NCBI RefSeq assembly: GCF_029784165.1
Contig: NC_073694.1
Span: forward strand, 28,158,506 to 28,222,505
Reading direction: 5' to 3'
DNA: 64,000 bases
DNA from: Wyeomyia smithii
Lineage: Eukaryota; Arthropoda; Insecta; Diptera; Culicidae
In this document: positions 12,201-25,400 of the stretch, in pieces
Numbering within the stretch: position 1 is the stretch's first letter
How the letters are laid out: every line of letters begins with the position of its first letter
Position numbers and translations under genes: made by a program
The notes under the pieces: generated by a model
Databases searched by the model: none
Seen by the model: only the letters and a program-made list of their open reading frames with translations
What the model was told of the DNA's origin: nothing

Positions 12201-15200
12201 ACACACGCCAACCGGTTCAAGGTCCACCGCGGAAAAGGCACAGGTGGAGGCTACGGGCAATCCTTGGACTACCGTAGAGGGTAGGAAGCGTCGGGAAGGT
12301 GCGACGCGTCATGATGGCGGAGCAGCCAGAGGACCAAAAAAGGTCAAAAAGGCGCGGAGTAGGGGTGATGCCCTCATACTCAAGACGGATGGGTCGAAGT
12401 ACTCAGAAGTCTTGAAGAAGATGAGGGGGGAAACCCAGCTCAAGGATCTGGGGGCGGATGTGCGGAGTATCCGCCGATCTCGCACTGGCGAGATGATACT
12501 TGAGCTCCGGAAGGACGCCAAGAACAAGGGGGCTACCTACAAAACGGTAGCCGAAAAGGTCCTAGGGAAGGAGGTGCAAGTGCGGGCACTCACCTCAGAA
12601 GTGACTCTCCAGCTTAAAAACCTGGACGAAATCACTGAGGGGTGCGACATTGCACAAGCCCTTAAAGCGAAGTGCGGGGTGGAGGTGGCTAAGGAGTCAA
12701 TCCGCCTCCGCAAAGGTCCGGCGGGGACCCAGGTAGCTACCTTCCGACTACCGTCGGCGGACGCTAACCTGGCCCTGAAAGAGGGCAAGTTGAAGGTCGG
12801 CTGGTCGGTATGTCCTCTGGGCATACTACAGCAACCAGACATTTGCTTCCGGTGCTTCGAGGGCGGACATAAGTCCTGGACCTGCAAGGGGCCCGATAGG
12901 AGCCAGCTGTGCAGGCGATGTGGAGGTGCAGGCCATAAAGCAAAGGACTGTGGGGAGTCTCCCAAGTGCATGGTATGTTCCGGGAAACGGGACGCCAAAC
13001 ACTTTATGGGAGGCCCCAGGTGCCCAGCCGGTAAGCCGGCTGCGAAACCACGGGCGTAAGGGTGACGCAACTGAACCTGAACCATTGCTTCGCGGCTCAG
13101 CAGCTGCTACACCAAGCAGCCACTGAGTCGTTGTCGGACATCGCCGTCATATCGGACCCCTACCGCATCCCTCCCGGAAACGGTAACTGGGTTGCGGACA
13201 AGTCCAGATTGGCGGCCATATGTACGACGAGCAAGTTCCCGGTTCAGGAGGTTGTCTCAACCTCAGAAGAAGGGTACGTAGTTGCTAAGGTGAACGGAGT
13301 GTTCTACTGCAGTTGCTATGCTCCGCCACGTTGGTCTACCGAAAGGTTCATCCAGATGGTCGACCTTCTATCCATGGAGCTAACGGGCCTAACGCCGTTG
13401 GTGGTGGCGGGCGACTTCAACGCTTGGGCTGTTGAGTGGGGAAGTTGCTTCACGAACCAGAGGGGCCAGATCCTGTTGGAGGCTTTTGCAAAGCTCAACC
13501 TAGATCTGGCCAACGTTGGGAACAAAAGTACATTTAGCAGAAATGGTGCGGAGTCGATCATCGACGTGACGTTCTCCAGCCCAGGACTGATCAAGAACTG
13601 GAGGGTAGACGATGGCTACACTAATAGCGACCACCAGGCGGTCTGTTTTAGTGTAGACAACAACGAGAGGGGGCAAGCGACGGGTAGAGCCAACACTCCG
13701 ACCGTTCGCGGGTGGAAGACATCGCACTTTGATGCCGAGGTATTCGAAGAGGCAATGAGAAGGGAGCGCGAGGGGGGCAGTTGGCTTCGCCCGACTGCTG
13801 ACCAACTAGTTGCTATGCTATCGCGGGCGTGCGACGCCACCATGCCTAGGACTCGCCAACCTAGGAATGGAAAGCCACCGGTCTACTGGTGGACGGACGC
13901 GATAGCCGACCTTCGCAGTGCGTGCCTCCGTGCAAGACGGAGGATGCAGCGTGCGCGAAACGAAGAAGAGAGGACAGAGCGCCGCGCAGCATTCAGTTCG
14001 GCAAGATCGATGCTAAAGAGTGCGATAAAGGCCAGCAAGAGGGCCTGCTTCGATAGGCTATGTGCGAGTGCCAATACAAATCCGTGGGGTGACGCCTACA
14101 GGATCGTAATGGCCAAGACTAAAGGCGCGCTGGCGCCTGCAGAGCGATCACCAGCGATGCTGGAGCGTATCATCGAGGGACTCTTTCCACGCCACGAGCC
14201 AAGTCCTTGGCCTCCGGCGGTCGAGTCTCACGTCCGACGTTCCAGTATCTCAGACATAGACCAGAGATGGTCGGCCAACCTGCCGAGCATCCAATCCGTG
14301 AGCGACGACAGCCGTGTCGAGGCAGGGGAGGAGGCAAGGGTTACGAATGAGGAACTCATCGTGATCGCCAAATCCCTAAAGGTGAGCAAGGCACCGGGAC
14401 CGGATGGTATCCCTAACCTGGCGATCAGGCTGGCGATAAAAACGGCCCCCGGGCTGTTCAGGGCAGTCATGCAGAGGTGCCTGGATGACTGTCTCTTTCC
14501 GGACAGGTGGAAGCGGCAGAGACTGGTCTTATTGCCGAAGGCTGGGAAACCGCCAGGGGACCCATCGGCATATAGGCCTATCTGCCTGCTGGACACCGCG
14601 GGCAAGGTGCTTGAGAGGATCATCCTCAACAGACTGGTGAGGTACACGGAGGGTGTACACGGTCTGGCAAGTAACCAGTTCGGCTTCCGGAAGGGCAGGT
14701 CCACGCTGGACGCAATCTCTTCTGTCATCAAGACGGCGGAGGTAGCAATCCAGCGCAAGAGAAGGGGAATACGCTACTGCGCAATCGTCACGCTCGACGT
14801 GAAGAATGCGTTCAATAGTGCCAGTTGGGACTCCATAGCGCTCGCGCTCAGGAGCATCCATGTACCGGTGTCGCTGTACAAGATTCTGGAAAATTATTTC
14901 CAGAATCGAGTACTTGTTTACGACACAGAGGAGGGTCAGAAGTGCGTCCCAATTACCGCAGGAGTTCCGCAAGGTTCTATCCTGGGCCCGGTGTTGTGGA
15001 ATGTCATGTATGACGGAGTGTTAAAACTCAAGTTCCCTGTAGGGGTTGTGATCGTCGGCTTTGCAGACGACATAACGCTGGAGGTTTACGGCGAGTCTAT
15101 CGAGGAGGTCGAGTTGACGGCCGCGCACTGTATACGCAAGGTCGAGGACTGGATGCGCTCCAGGAAACTGGAGCTCGCGCATCATAAGACGGAGGTCATG

Positions 15201-16374
15201 GTTGTGAACAACCGTAAATCGGAGCAACAGGCGGTGGTCAGAGTCGGAGACTGCACCATCACCTCGAAGCGATCCCTGAAGCTCTTGGGGGTTATGGTGG
15301 ACGACAAGCTCACGTTCGGGAGTCACGTCGACTATGCCTGTAAGAGGGCCTCATCGGCTATTGCAGCACTATCTCGTATGATGTCCAATAGCTCAGCGGT
15401 TTATGGCAGCAAGCGAAGACTTCTTGCCAGCGTGGTTTCGTCCATACTTAGGTATGGTGGGCCAGTGTGGTCCAGAGCGCTAGGTACTAACAGTTACCGT
15501 GGCAAACTGGAAAGTACCTACAGGCTCATGTGCCTGAGAGTTGCGAGTGCGTATCGTACGGTGTCATACGATGCAATATGTGTCTTGTCCGGCATGATGC
15601 CTATCAGCATCGCCATCAAGGAGGACAGAGAGTGTTTCGACCAACGTGACACAAGGGGCATACGAGGTACCAGAAGGTCATTCTCGATGCTCCGTTGGCA
15701 GAGGGAATGGTCTAATTCCACAAAGGGCAGATGGACGCACCGACTCATACCGGAGATATCCGGCTGGGTCGGGAGACGACATGGCGAAGTGAACTTCCAC
15801 CTGACACAAATCCTGTCAGGCCATGGTTGTTTCAGGCAATATCTGCACAGGTTCGGACACGCGGTGTCCCCCATGTGTCCCGAGTGCGTGGAGGAGGAGG
15901 AGACTGCTGAGCACGTCTTCTTCGTATGCCCCCGTTTCGTAAGAGCGAGGAGCAACATGATGGCTGTGAGCGGGCCTGGCACTACTCCGGACAATCTAGT
16001 CCGGAGGATGTGCGACGACCCGGACATCTGGAACGCGGTCTGTGCGGCCGCCTCTCAGATTGTTCTGGAGCTGCAACGTGTGTGGCGGGTCAACCACCAA
16101 CACGCCAGTGGTAGCTAATTACCAGTCTCCAGGTAGTTAGCTAGGAGGTTATAAGAGTAAAGAGGGTGCATCACGCACAAAAGCCACTTCCCGACGTAAT
16201 ACTTAACCGTCGTTCCGGGAAGACCAGGGCTGGAGACTGGAGGGGTTTTAGTGGGTCGGGACAGGGATAAGTAGGTGTCTGGGGGAGTGTAACTACCCCA
16301 GCATCTCTCCCCTAGTCTCATCCCCACACCCTGAGTTCTCTTCTCAGGTGTCTGTTTGCAGATTTCCCCGCCAC

Positions 16375-16409
<35 letters not shown>

Positions 16410-19400
16410 CCAAATTCAACTGTCGACTGCCCGTTAATGAAGCAACGCTAAACGACGGACTGCAGCAAGGATTTGCCAGTGAAGCAAAGTCGGTTTGCAC
16501 AGGTAAGGTTCCTACAGGGATGTTGTTTTCGCAATTACAACCAAATTTGCGATTAATTAGTGCCCGGAAAATCAAATCAAACTTCGAGTTTTCTGCAGCA
16601 GGAAATAATCCGAAAAATTTCGACCCACCAAATGTTTTAAATGAAAACCTGCTTTATTCTGGCCGGAAAAATCTGCTCCATTCAAATCTTACCTACAAAT
16701 AGGGTGCAAAGGACGCGCACACATACATACACGTCCTCATTGACAGCGCGGTATAGATTCTTGAGCTGAAAGCACACGGCCACACAAACAACCGGCGGGC
16801 ATTTTCGAATCCACTTCGGAATGTAGGAATTTAACCTCATTCATCCTTCGAGCGCGGTCTCGCCCGTGTACTCTTCTCCTGTACCGGTGCAAGTTTCCGT
16901 CTTTCCGACAAAACTAATCTATATTTATATGTCAATTCGCGGAAAGGGTCACATACTTGCTGAGCGATTTTCTTGGATTCCGCTTCCGCTGATTGTGTGG
17001 AAGCTGGTTTCATTCATTGTTTTAAGATAGAGGTTTCACTAGCTTTCGTTTTTGGTTGAGAATGGGTTATCAACCAGGCTAGATGATTGAGGCGCACTTC
17101 AAAAAAGAGTAAACATCAACCTATTCAAAGACCTAACTCCGGAGGCGAAAATAAGTTTCGGTTTTGGTGAATGGCGACGGCTCCGTTTTTTAAAATATTT
17201 CTATCTCGAAGCGCTGGCGGGCATTGAAATGATGTTTAAGTCCGGTGTCCCGGTGATGATTAACGGGAATAAAAGATTCCCTTGTATCGATAATCCTTGC
17301 AAAGCATTGTCTTTCCCGCCAACTTTTAAATGAGTTTCGACGTTTAAAAGAATTTAATTAAAATTAATTATTACTAACATCTATTGTTTTTTCTCTCGCG
17401 CTCAGGAAACGAACAACTGTCAGACCGTTACCGCCAGGAACCGAAGATGAGCTTCGTCATCAAGGCGATCTACACGATGGCTTACGCGTTGCACGCCCTG
17501 CAGCAGGACTCGTGCGGTCGGAATACGGCCGGCATCTGTGCGGCCATGTTTCCCTTCAATGGGACACTGTTCTTGGTACGAAACCGAACCCTCTTCCCTC
17601 GCCACTCTCAAACCGGACAGAGGAAATTTAATTCATAACTCTTTATCTCCTTCCGACCACGCAGAATTACCTTATGAATGTTTCGTTCACCTACGAGTCG
17701 GGCGACACCGTCGAGTTTGACAGCAGGGGAGACCCTCCCGGAAGGTAAGACGGCGTGATTTTATTTGTGCTACTTTTGTCGCTTTTGTCTTTGGGTGCGA
17801 AATAGCTGTGCACTGGTTTGGAAAGCTGAAACGCTTTGCCATAAAGGCTGAAAACGATTTGGGAACATATTCTGCGGAAAAGAAAAAAGCGGTTTTAAAT
17901 CTCCTGAACGAAAGCTGTGACCGAGAGAAGCTCCTTACAGATTTCGGAACGATAATGGTATTACTAACCTGTGTTTTCAATTTAACTGTCCGTTAGTTGG
18001 ACCATTCATGATGCGCGACCATCGAATGTAAGCAATGGAGGCGCATTGTCACCTGTGTTAAAATGAAATACATTCGAAGTTTTTTTTCAATTTAAGTTAT
18101 TTTGTTCCATCCTCCTACTCGAGACATGATGATTGCAAAGAACGTTTCACACTCTATATGAATTGGTTCGAAACGATTTGGAAAAGTGCAATTCTTGACG
18201 GTTGCTTGCTGCTGCTATCGAGTTGCGAAAAAGAAGGCTGGGAAAAACAACAGAATCATTGGAATTTTCGTCTGCTTCAATCAGTATCAAGCAACATCCT
18301 ACCTTTCGAAGGATTCAATTCGTTTCAAGAGTGGCTTTCCGCGTCCTCGAGAAATAAAAATCGGATCCTAAATTTGAGCTTTTTGGAGTGTTTTTGCTCA
18401 CCTTTTGTCAGAAATTGTCAGAATGTTTGAAAATCTTTTAGTATTGCAATTTTATATATTTTTTAGTTTCTTTCTTGTTATTTTAATTTTTTGAACCGTA
18501 GTTATTGTAACTTTTCCTCTTTTGTTTTTTTTTTCAGTTTAACTTATTAGGTTGTGTTTTAGTTATTTTTTTTTTCTAATGAATTTATTGATAACCGTCA
18601 TTCTATCTATTAAATACTGTTTTTTCTATATTTCGCTTCGTTTCATTTTGACTGTCAACCTTCATGCAGGTCATCGCTTCCGTAATCTTTTCCATTTAGT
18701 TTGTTCTTTCCATCTTTATTTTTCGCCTTTTTTGCTTTTTATTTCCTCTACTTTTTGTACACCTTCCAAGCAGTTTCCTTCTTCTTAACTTTCAATTTTC
18801 TTTTTCATTAATTGATATAATTGTTTTGAATCTTCTTCCTCTTTTACTTTTGTCTTCGCTAACAGTTGCCAATGATCTTGCCTTTTTGTAACAGTATCAA
18901 ATTTTCTGTCTGATCACTTATTATCATAGTTTAACCTCTTTCAATCGTTTCAGTTAAAGATTTTGCTTTTTTATTATTTCATTGTGATTTTGTTGATATT
19001 TATATTTGAAATTGTTTTTCAGAAACTTTTTTTACTTTTATCACCTACGTTTTTTTTTTCTTTTTATTTGTTCCGTCGTCAGTGTCTTTCCACAATTTTG
19101 GTCAATTTTCAATTTTTGTATTAGGCGGCATCCTTGAGCGTTACGATTTGTTACATAAGGGAGGGGGGGAGGTAAGATCAGCGTTACGTAACAAAAAATC
19201 TCTGGAGAGACTCTCCAAAAACGAGCATTTTTATTAGGCAAATTCTTCTACAGCGTTACGTAATTTGTTAGGGGGTAGGTGTTGGTGTTACGTTTCGTTA
19301 CATATGGAGGGTGGGGGTCCAAAAATTGGGTTTTTTGGGTTACGTAATTTATGGATGCCTTATTTGCTTCATGTTGCTCATTTCTTTCATCTATTTTCAC

Positions 19401-22400
19401 TATTGATTTCCTTATTCCTAATTACTATGTTCAAATACGCTGTAAATTTTTTCAGAGTTTTTCTTCCTCACCATTTTATTTTCACCACAATTTTTCACTT
19501 CGCAATTTTTATTTATATTCATATTTTTATTTATTTTTAGTTTTGTGATTGTTTCTTTTTGGTTCTTCTTTTGTCTTTCTTTTTTGATCCCATTCATAGT
19601 TCTCTCAATCTTTTTTACGTCGCATTGCAAACCAGTCTATTAAGTAATTTTTTTCACTGAGTTTTGTATCTAGTTCGGCAGGAAAGAAGGAAATTATTTA
19701 ATTTCTATCGAGAAAACATTTTTAAAAGATTAATTCAAGTAGCAACATCATAAAAAAACTTGAAATTAAACAAATTTTACAAAAACATGTAGATCTCTAA
19801 AATTAGCAGAGATAGAAGGTTCTCACCTACTACGAAGTTTTATAAAATTTATTGATCAATAACTTTGCCCAAAACCGCAAAACTTTAGCGCGTGAGAGAA
19901 AAAGTGCGTATCGCAGCGTCACTTTTGCGGTCAAATCACAAACTAATTTGAGCATTCAAATTATAGTTCTAGCTATACCAAGGAGCTTAGTAGAAAATCA
20001 GAAACCGAATGGGTACACCCTGTGAGCGCTTATAATTTCGTTCCACAAGATTTCATTCCTGAACCAGTGCGCACTGGGATAGAACTTTTGTGAGAAGTCG
20101 AATCTCTCATGAGCAGAAACAAGAGGCAATGTATTCTTAGTTTCATTTCTACGTTTGTATTGTTCTTTATTCTTTTATTCGTATTTGCTTTGTCACTAGT
20201 GTTTTCTCATTAATTTGGAAATTTTTTGTATTTTGTTTCGGTTGCTCTTTGTTCGTTTTTTTTCTTTTATTTCATCTTTAATTCAGTGTAACCTTGTTTT
20301 TTTATATTTTTTTTTAAATTATGTATTTTCTTTCATCACGACTAGCGCGTTTTCCATCTATGTTGTGTTGTTTATTCTTTTCTTATATTTTCCTTTGTTA
20401 CTGTTGGGTTCTCTACGGATACTCTTTTTGTACGTTTTAATTTGAATTGTTTGTTTAATTTTACTACAAGTTTTGATTTTTTCTCATTTATTGTTTATTA
20501 AACTTTCTTTATATTTCTATGGTTTTATTTTTAATTTCTCTAGAAATTAATTGCAAAATTATGTATGCTCCGTAAAGTCGTTAATCAGTTGGAATTTTTA
20601 CACAATTTTTCCTTTTCGTCTTTTCACCGGAACAGAATACTTGGTAGTGCTTTCTAAAACTAATCCGATTATCTCGTTTGTGTTGTTTGCTCTTTTCTTT
20701 TTTATATTTCTCCTTTTTGCCTTTGGTGCTTTTATCTTTTTATGGCTGCATATTAAAAAAAGCGTTTATTTTTTTTCTTTGAACTTTTGTGTTGGTAACT
20801 CCGTCTTTAGTGTCTTCTGTTTTAATTTTGTATTTTTGTCTTGTTTGATTATTGTTAGTTCTGTTGTCAGTTTGTTTTTTTTTAATCAATTTATCAATTG
20901 TATTTTATTTTCTTTGGTTTCCTTGTCAAATATTTTTTTTTTAAGTTTTGTCGCAACTTTCATTTTTCATTTCGCAATTTTTGTACTATTTCCGCAGCTT
21001 TTCAAAATTAATTTGTTTTCAGTGCTTTGCTTCATTTATTTTTTCGTGCATTTTGTTGGATTAGATAAGTAGCGTTTTTTCTTTGAAAAACGACTTTATG
21101 AACTTGCAGTGCGCCGTAACATTTTTTTTTTCATTTCTGTTCTGTGCTTCTCTGACCATGTTGTTTTGACGTTGTTTTCCCTTCCTTTTTCACTTTTTCT
21201 TTTTTTTTCTTGGCTGTCCTAAGACTGTTTTTTTTTTGTGTCGTTTATTTTTTTTTCTCGAAATTTCACCTTTTTGCCTTTGCTGTTTTTTAGTTTTTCT
21301 GCAGTTTCACTTTACGTAAGTTGCTGAATTATTTTTGCTCTTTAAAGTTGAGAATCAGTCAATTGTTTGCGCTGTTTCATTTTTCTTTTTTTCCAGCATG
21401 CATGTTTTGTATATTCAAACCGTTCTAGGGTAGGGAACGGCTTTAGCAGTGGCGCCTATTTTAATCAGTCGTAGAAAACAGGCCTCAAACTCCTGCATTT
21501 TGATCAATATCGACAACTTCAATGATGGAAACGAAAACTTTGATTGTCTAGCTGTCTTACGAATATAAAAAAACCGTTAATCACAAAGAAATCTGTGAAC
21601 AATTGCAATTGAAACAAATCGACCTATATTGCAGCCATTCAGGAGCCACTTCGGGTGCTGAAGAAAAAACGCCTGCAAAACAGATGGAAACTGCTTAAAA
21701 TAGGTTCGGGGTGATTGGAATAGTGTTCCTCGATTGGTAACTTTGATTGATGATTGTTAAAGTTTGTTAACTTAGTTTTACAATCTGAAAACAAGTTCTG
21801 ACAGAGAAAACGGTAGCGAACGGATTGATATACTACTGTTTGAGTTTCACCCAACACATTTCGAGTATTTCGTCTGAATACACAGGCGGTTCCTAAAGCT
21901 GCTTAGAATATGTTCCTTACCCTACTTTTTCCTTTTTTTATCTATTCGTCCTTCAACCGGAATAGAATGCTTCCTTCTTATTTCAACTTTCTACTATCGC
22001 TATCGCTTTTTTGTGTTGTTTTCTTCTTTCTTCTTTATATTTCATTTTCAAGCCTTTCTTCCTTTTCATTTATTTTCATTTATATAAAAAGAAATTTTAA
22101 ATCAAAATAGTCTAATAACAGTGGTCAACACAGGTGCACTCCAAAAGCTCAAACCGCAAAAAAATGAAAGATTATAACTATTCAACCATTACTATGAATT
22201 TTAGTGACCCTAGCCATTACCGTTTTTTCAGAGACCTTAATGAGTTTTCTCGTATACATAACGTTAAAGTGATGAACTCGGCGAGCAATTTCTATTTTAA
22301 TAAATTTCTAATTTTATTCAATCTCTTGTATCTTTTTTTGTATTTCGAACATAGAATTTACGAACTTGTAGAGCGATGTGATGTTGTTTCCTTTTGATAT

Positions 22401-25400
22401 TTCGACCATTTTTGACGTAGAACTAGGAAGTACGGTTACATAGGGGTGTAAAATGAAAATCTATAGAATGGAAGAAAAAAATTATGTTAAATTTCAAATG
22501 CCAATTAGTCGGTTAGTTTTCAATCCCTTCGTTCTTGCAGCAATCGATTGGAAATGATTGATTGATTGATCAACAATCAACACAGATTTCGACCTTTGAC
22601 TGGTCACAAAATGCTTACTTTCCCTAACACGGTCGACAGAACCAAGTTAACCGGTAATGCACTCTTTGGGCTATATAAGAGTCTGTCTCTGCTCAAACCA
22701 ATCATTCTACTAGTAGAGCTACCAGGATGGTCCTGACTAAGTGGCAGCGGGTAGTGACAGCGTATAGCAGCAGTAACGGTAGCGAATAGCAGCAGCGGCA
22801 ATTTTTATTATTAAAATGCTTTGCGATTTTTTATACGTGGATTTTTCAGAAAAGTCGTTTTTTTATGCGTCATATTTTATTGGGATTTTTCCTGTTCAAA
22901 TCGCTTATTTAGAGTGTACGTTGAGGTTACATAATCCAATTATTGAATATTCACTGATTTGGCGCAACCTTTCAATATGTTTTCATGATTTTCAGCTCGA
23001 TTCGCATGCAGAAGTAACACGGCTATCAATTTTTTTTTCGAAAGAATTTAGCAGAAATGCATAAAAACGCTATCTCCCAGATGGTCTCGAGGTACGATAT
23101 TCGTCTAATAAGACAGTCGCCGTAGGTTCGAGTCTTGGCTCGGAAAAGACTCTTAGTGTCAGTGGGATAGTAGCGTTAGCCCCGCACTTGTCCTGTACAC
23201 TTAACAGTTGAATGCGAAGTCTGTGTATAATGAACAGGCAATCGAGTTAGAATCGGAATGTAGCACCAAGGCTTTGCTTTTTGATTAAAAACGCTTAGGA
23301 ATTGATTGTTTTCTACACGGATATCGGAATTACCGCGGTTTTTTACGCGCTATGTATCCCTCGTGTAAAAGAAAAATATAGTGTATTGGCTGTAGAAGGA
23401 AGAGTAAAAGTACGAAAATCCGTCACTGACCACGGTGACAAAAGTAAACTTCCTTTCCGTTTATAGTCGTTAGAGATGCAGGGACAAATTCGCTCTCTGG
23501 CAACAACGATCGTAACACTGACTTCTTTCCTTCCCGACCGTGAATTGTTGTACATTGAACATTACAAATTAATCCCAAATTACCATCTTACTCTTTGTTC
23601 GACTTCACTAGTTAAGATCCATCACAAAGAAACAACTACGAAATGTGCGGTCGTTCCGCAATTTTCCCCTTTGCAAATGACCTAATATTTTTTGTAATTG
23701 TTTTTTTTTTCACAGCACTTTGTCTCAAACGCAATGATTTTTTTTCAGTTTTCACATCTTTCCTCCAGTCTTATCGTTTTACCGATTCATCTTTTCACCG
23801 TGATAGAATCCTTTGAATAGTCAAGTCGAAACGATTGTGAAAAACAATTTGAGGTATTTGTGTCATTCATGGCATTCTGGTTTCGATTGTATGTTTTGTC
23901 TTTTGCTTCTTTTTTATTTCGCTTTGTTTGTACTCGTACACTTTGGCAATGGCGCCTTTTTATAATATTGGCGAAATTTTGTTTTTTTTAGGTTTCTTTT
24001 TGTTCATTTTGCTGTTTCAGCTTTCGTATTTGTTACGTTTTGTTCCTTCTCTATTTTCAGTTTTTTTTTTTGGTTTCTCCATCTTGTTTGAATTCTTGTT
24101 CCATTGTCTATTTCATATTCTTTCTTAGTTTCGTATCTACGTTTTGCCTTTTTCTTGTTCTTTTTTCTCATCTTTCTCTGGTGTCTTTTCATAGTGCTGG
24201 CAATTTTTCTTATTTTGCGTCATACGATTTCTGTTCACTTTTTTGTTGTTTTTTTTATTTACTTTTCAAAGTTTTCTTGCTGAATTCATTGATTTTATCC
24301 ATTTGATATTTACTATTTACTGTTTCTCCTATTTTCCTTACTATCTTTTTTCATGCAGACATACAATGAACGAGTTTGCACAGCAATTCTAATGTTATCT
24401 ATTCTTTTTCTGGTTTATGTTATTAATTTGATAAATGATCTTTTCGTATCTTTACGACATTGTTTTGCTGTTTTTTGGCTCAACACTGAGTTTCAAAGGT
24501 CTTTTTAAATCAAACTTTTTCAAGGTTTTGTGATTACCGATTTTCGGGATTTTCGGTACCCTGTTTATAAAACGATAAGAGTCGTTTCAATATCAAGTTT
24601 TGAGTATATTCAAAGATGCGTTTATCAAAAAAAAAAATCAAAAAATAAAACCATATTTTTCGATATTCTGTTAGCTACTCTTAGATGATTGGAATAATCA
24701 AATAACAACATAGCAACACTTACATAAAACATCCAACAATTTACCGCAAGGCTGCTGCTGATTATCGTAGCATAAACACATTTATCCTTAGAGCGCCCTT
24801 TTTATTCCTGAAGCACATCCGTTGATTATCCGAGGAAAGTTGGCGAATTAGAATGTTCCGACACTGCCAAACCAGCTGCAGGCACCCGGAAATATTTCGT
24901 ACTGAGCGAGTACTCGTGCTTGCATGAATTATCATTTCAGCAAAAGCAGTAAAGCATGGAACGATCATGCTTTGGATTAATGTGGTGTGCTCTGTTTCAC
25001 AAAAAAAACTTTTTTTTCCTCTCAACACGTTTCAAATGAAATGTTCTACACTAGCCGGAGCTAAAACCATGTCAATTTGTGCTCTTTGTTGCGTTGACTG
25101 ATTCGATCTGCGGATGAAAGAACAAATGTTTGTTTATTATTAAAAAGTTATCTGTTGCAATAAAAAACGATAGATTCAAGTAGTTTTAAACCGACTTTTC
25201 ACTGTGACATTTGATGAACAGTAAAGCTTTTTAAAAATTAATTACACTTAATTATTCCATTAAATCCACCAAAGGTTGAGTGTCGCAAAAGTACCAATAA
25301 AAAACCGTGACTGGCTGCATTTTACTGCGTTTACAATCATCTATTCTCTGTCTTTTTTTTCTCGCTGTCATCCTTCTCAACAGGTACGACATCATGAACT

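Larger units (their letters stand above)
10948..16407 (+). mobile_element. Complete R1-like non-LTR retrotransposon (LINE)
   Basis: 5460-bp element with a 5'UTR of about 700 bp, two intact ORFs (11650-13059 and 13062-16118), a 3'UTR of about 260 bp and an A tail of 29 (16379-16407). ORF1 is Gag-like with zinc knuckles; ORF2 has APE endonuclease, reverse transcriptase and a C-terminal Cys/His motif and no RNase H, which fits the R1 clade. Its GC-rich coding sequence contrasts with the AT-rich intron. It lies in the sense direction in mGluR intron 6. Intact ORFs, a pure A tail and identical 286-bp flanks point to a very recent insertion. The 5' junction carries extra AAATCTTAC repeats (10948-10964), so the true 5' end is probably near TGGCAGAGCTGC (10965). 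Confidence 0.92.
17745..25383 (+). other. Large intron 8, T-rich and repeat-laden
   Basis: 7.6 kb between exons. From about 18430 to 24350 the sense strand is strikingly T-rich and A-poor (runs such as TTTTTTCTTTT), with long but meaningless open frames rich in Phe, Leu and Ser. Within it lie a MITE (19128-19360), a TA-flanked TIR element (21428-21922), a promoter-module repeat (22416-22800) and a SINE (23072-23282). No internal exon was found. Confidence 0.75.

Noticed and set aside
23072..23145. Possible tRNA gene on the plus strand
   Set aside because: A and B boxes fit, but the cloverleaf is incomplete and the body recurs at 28662, so it is a SINE.
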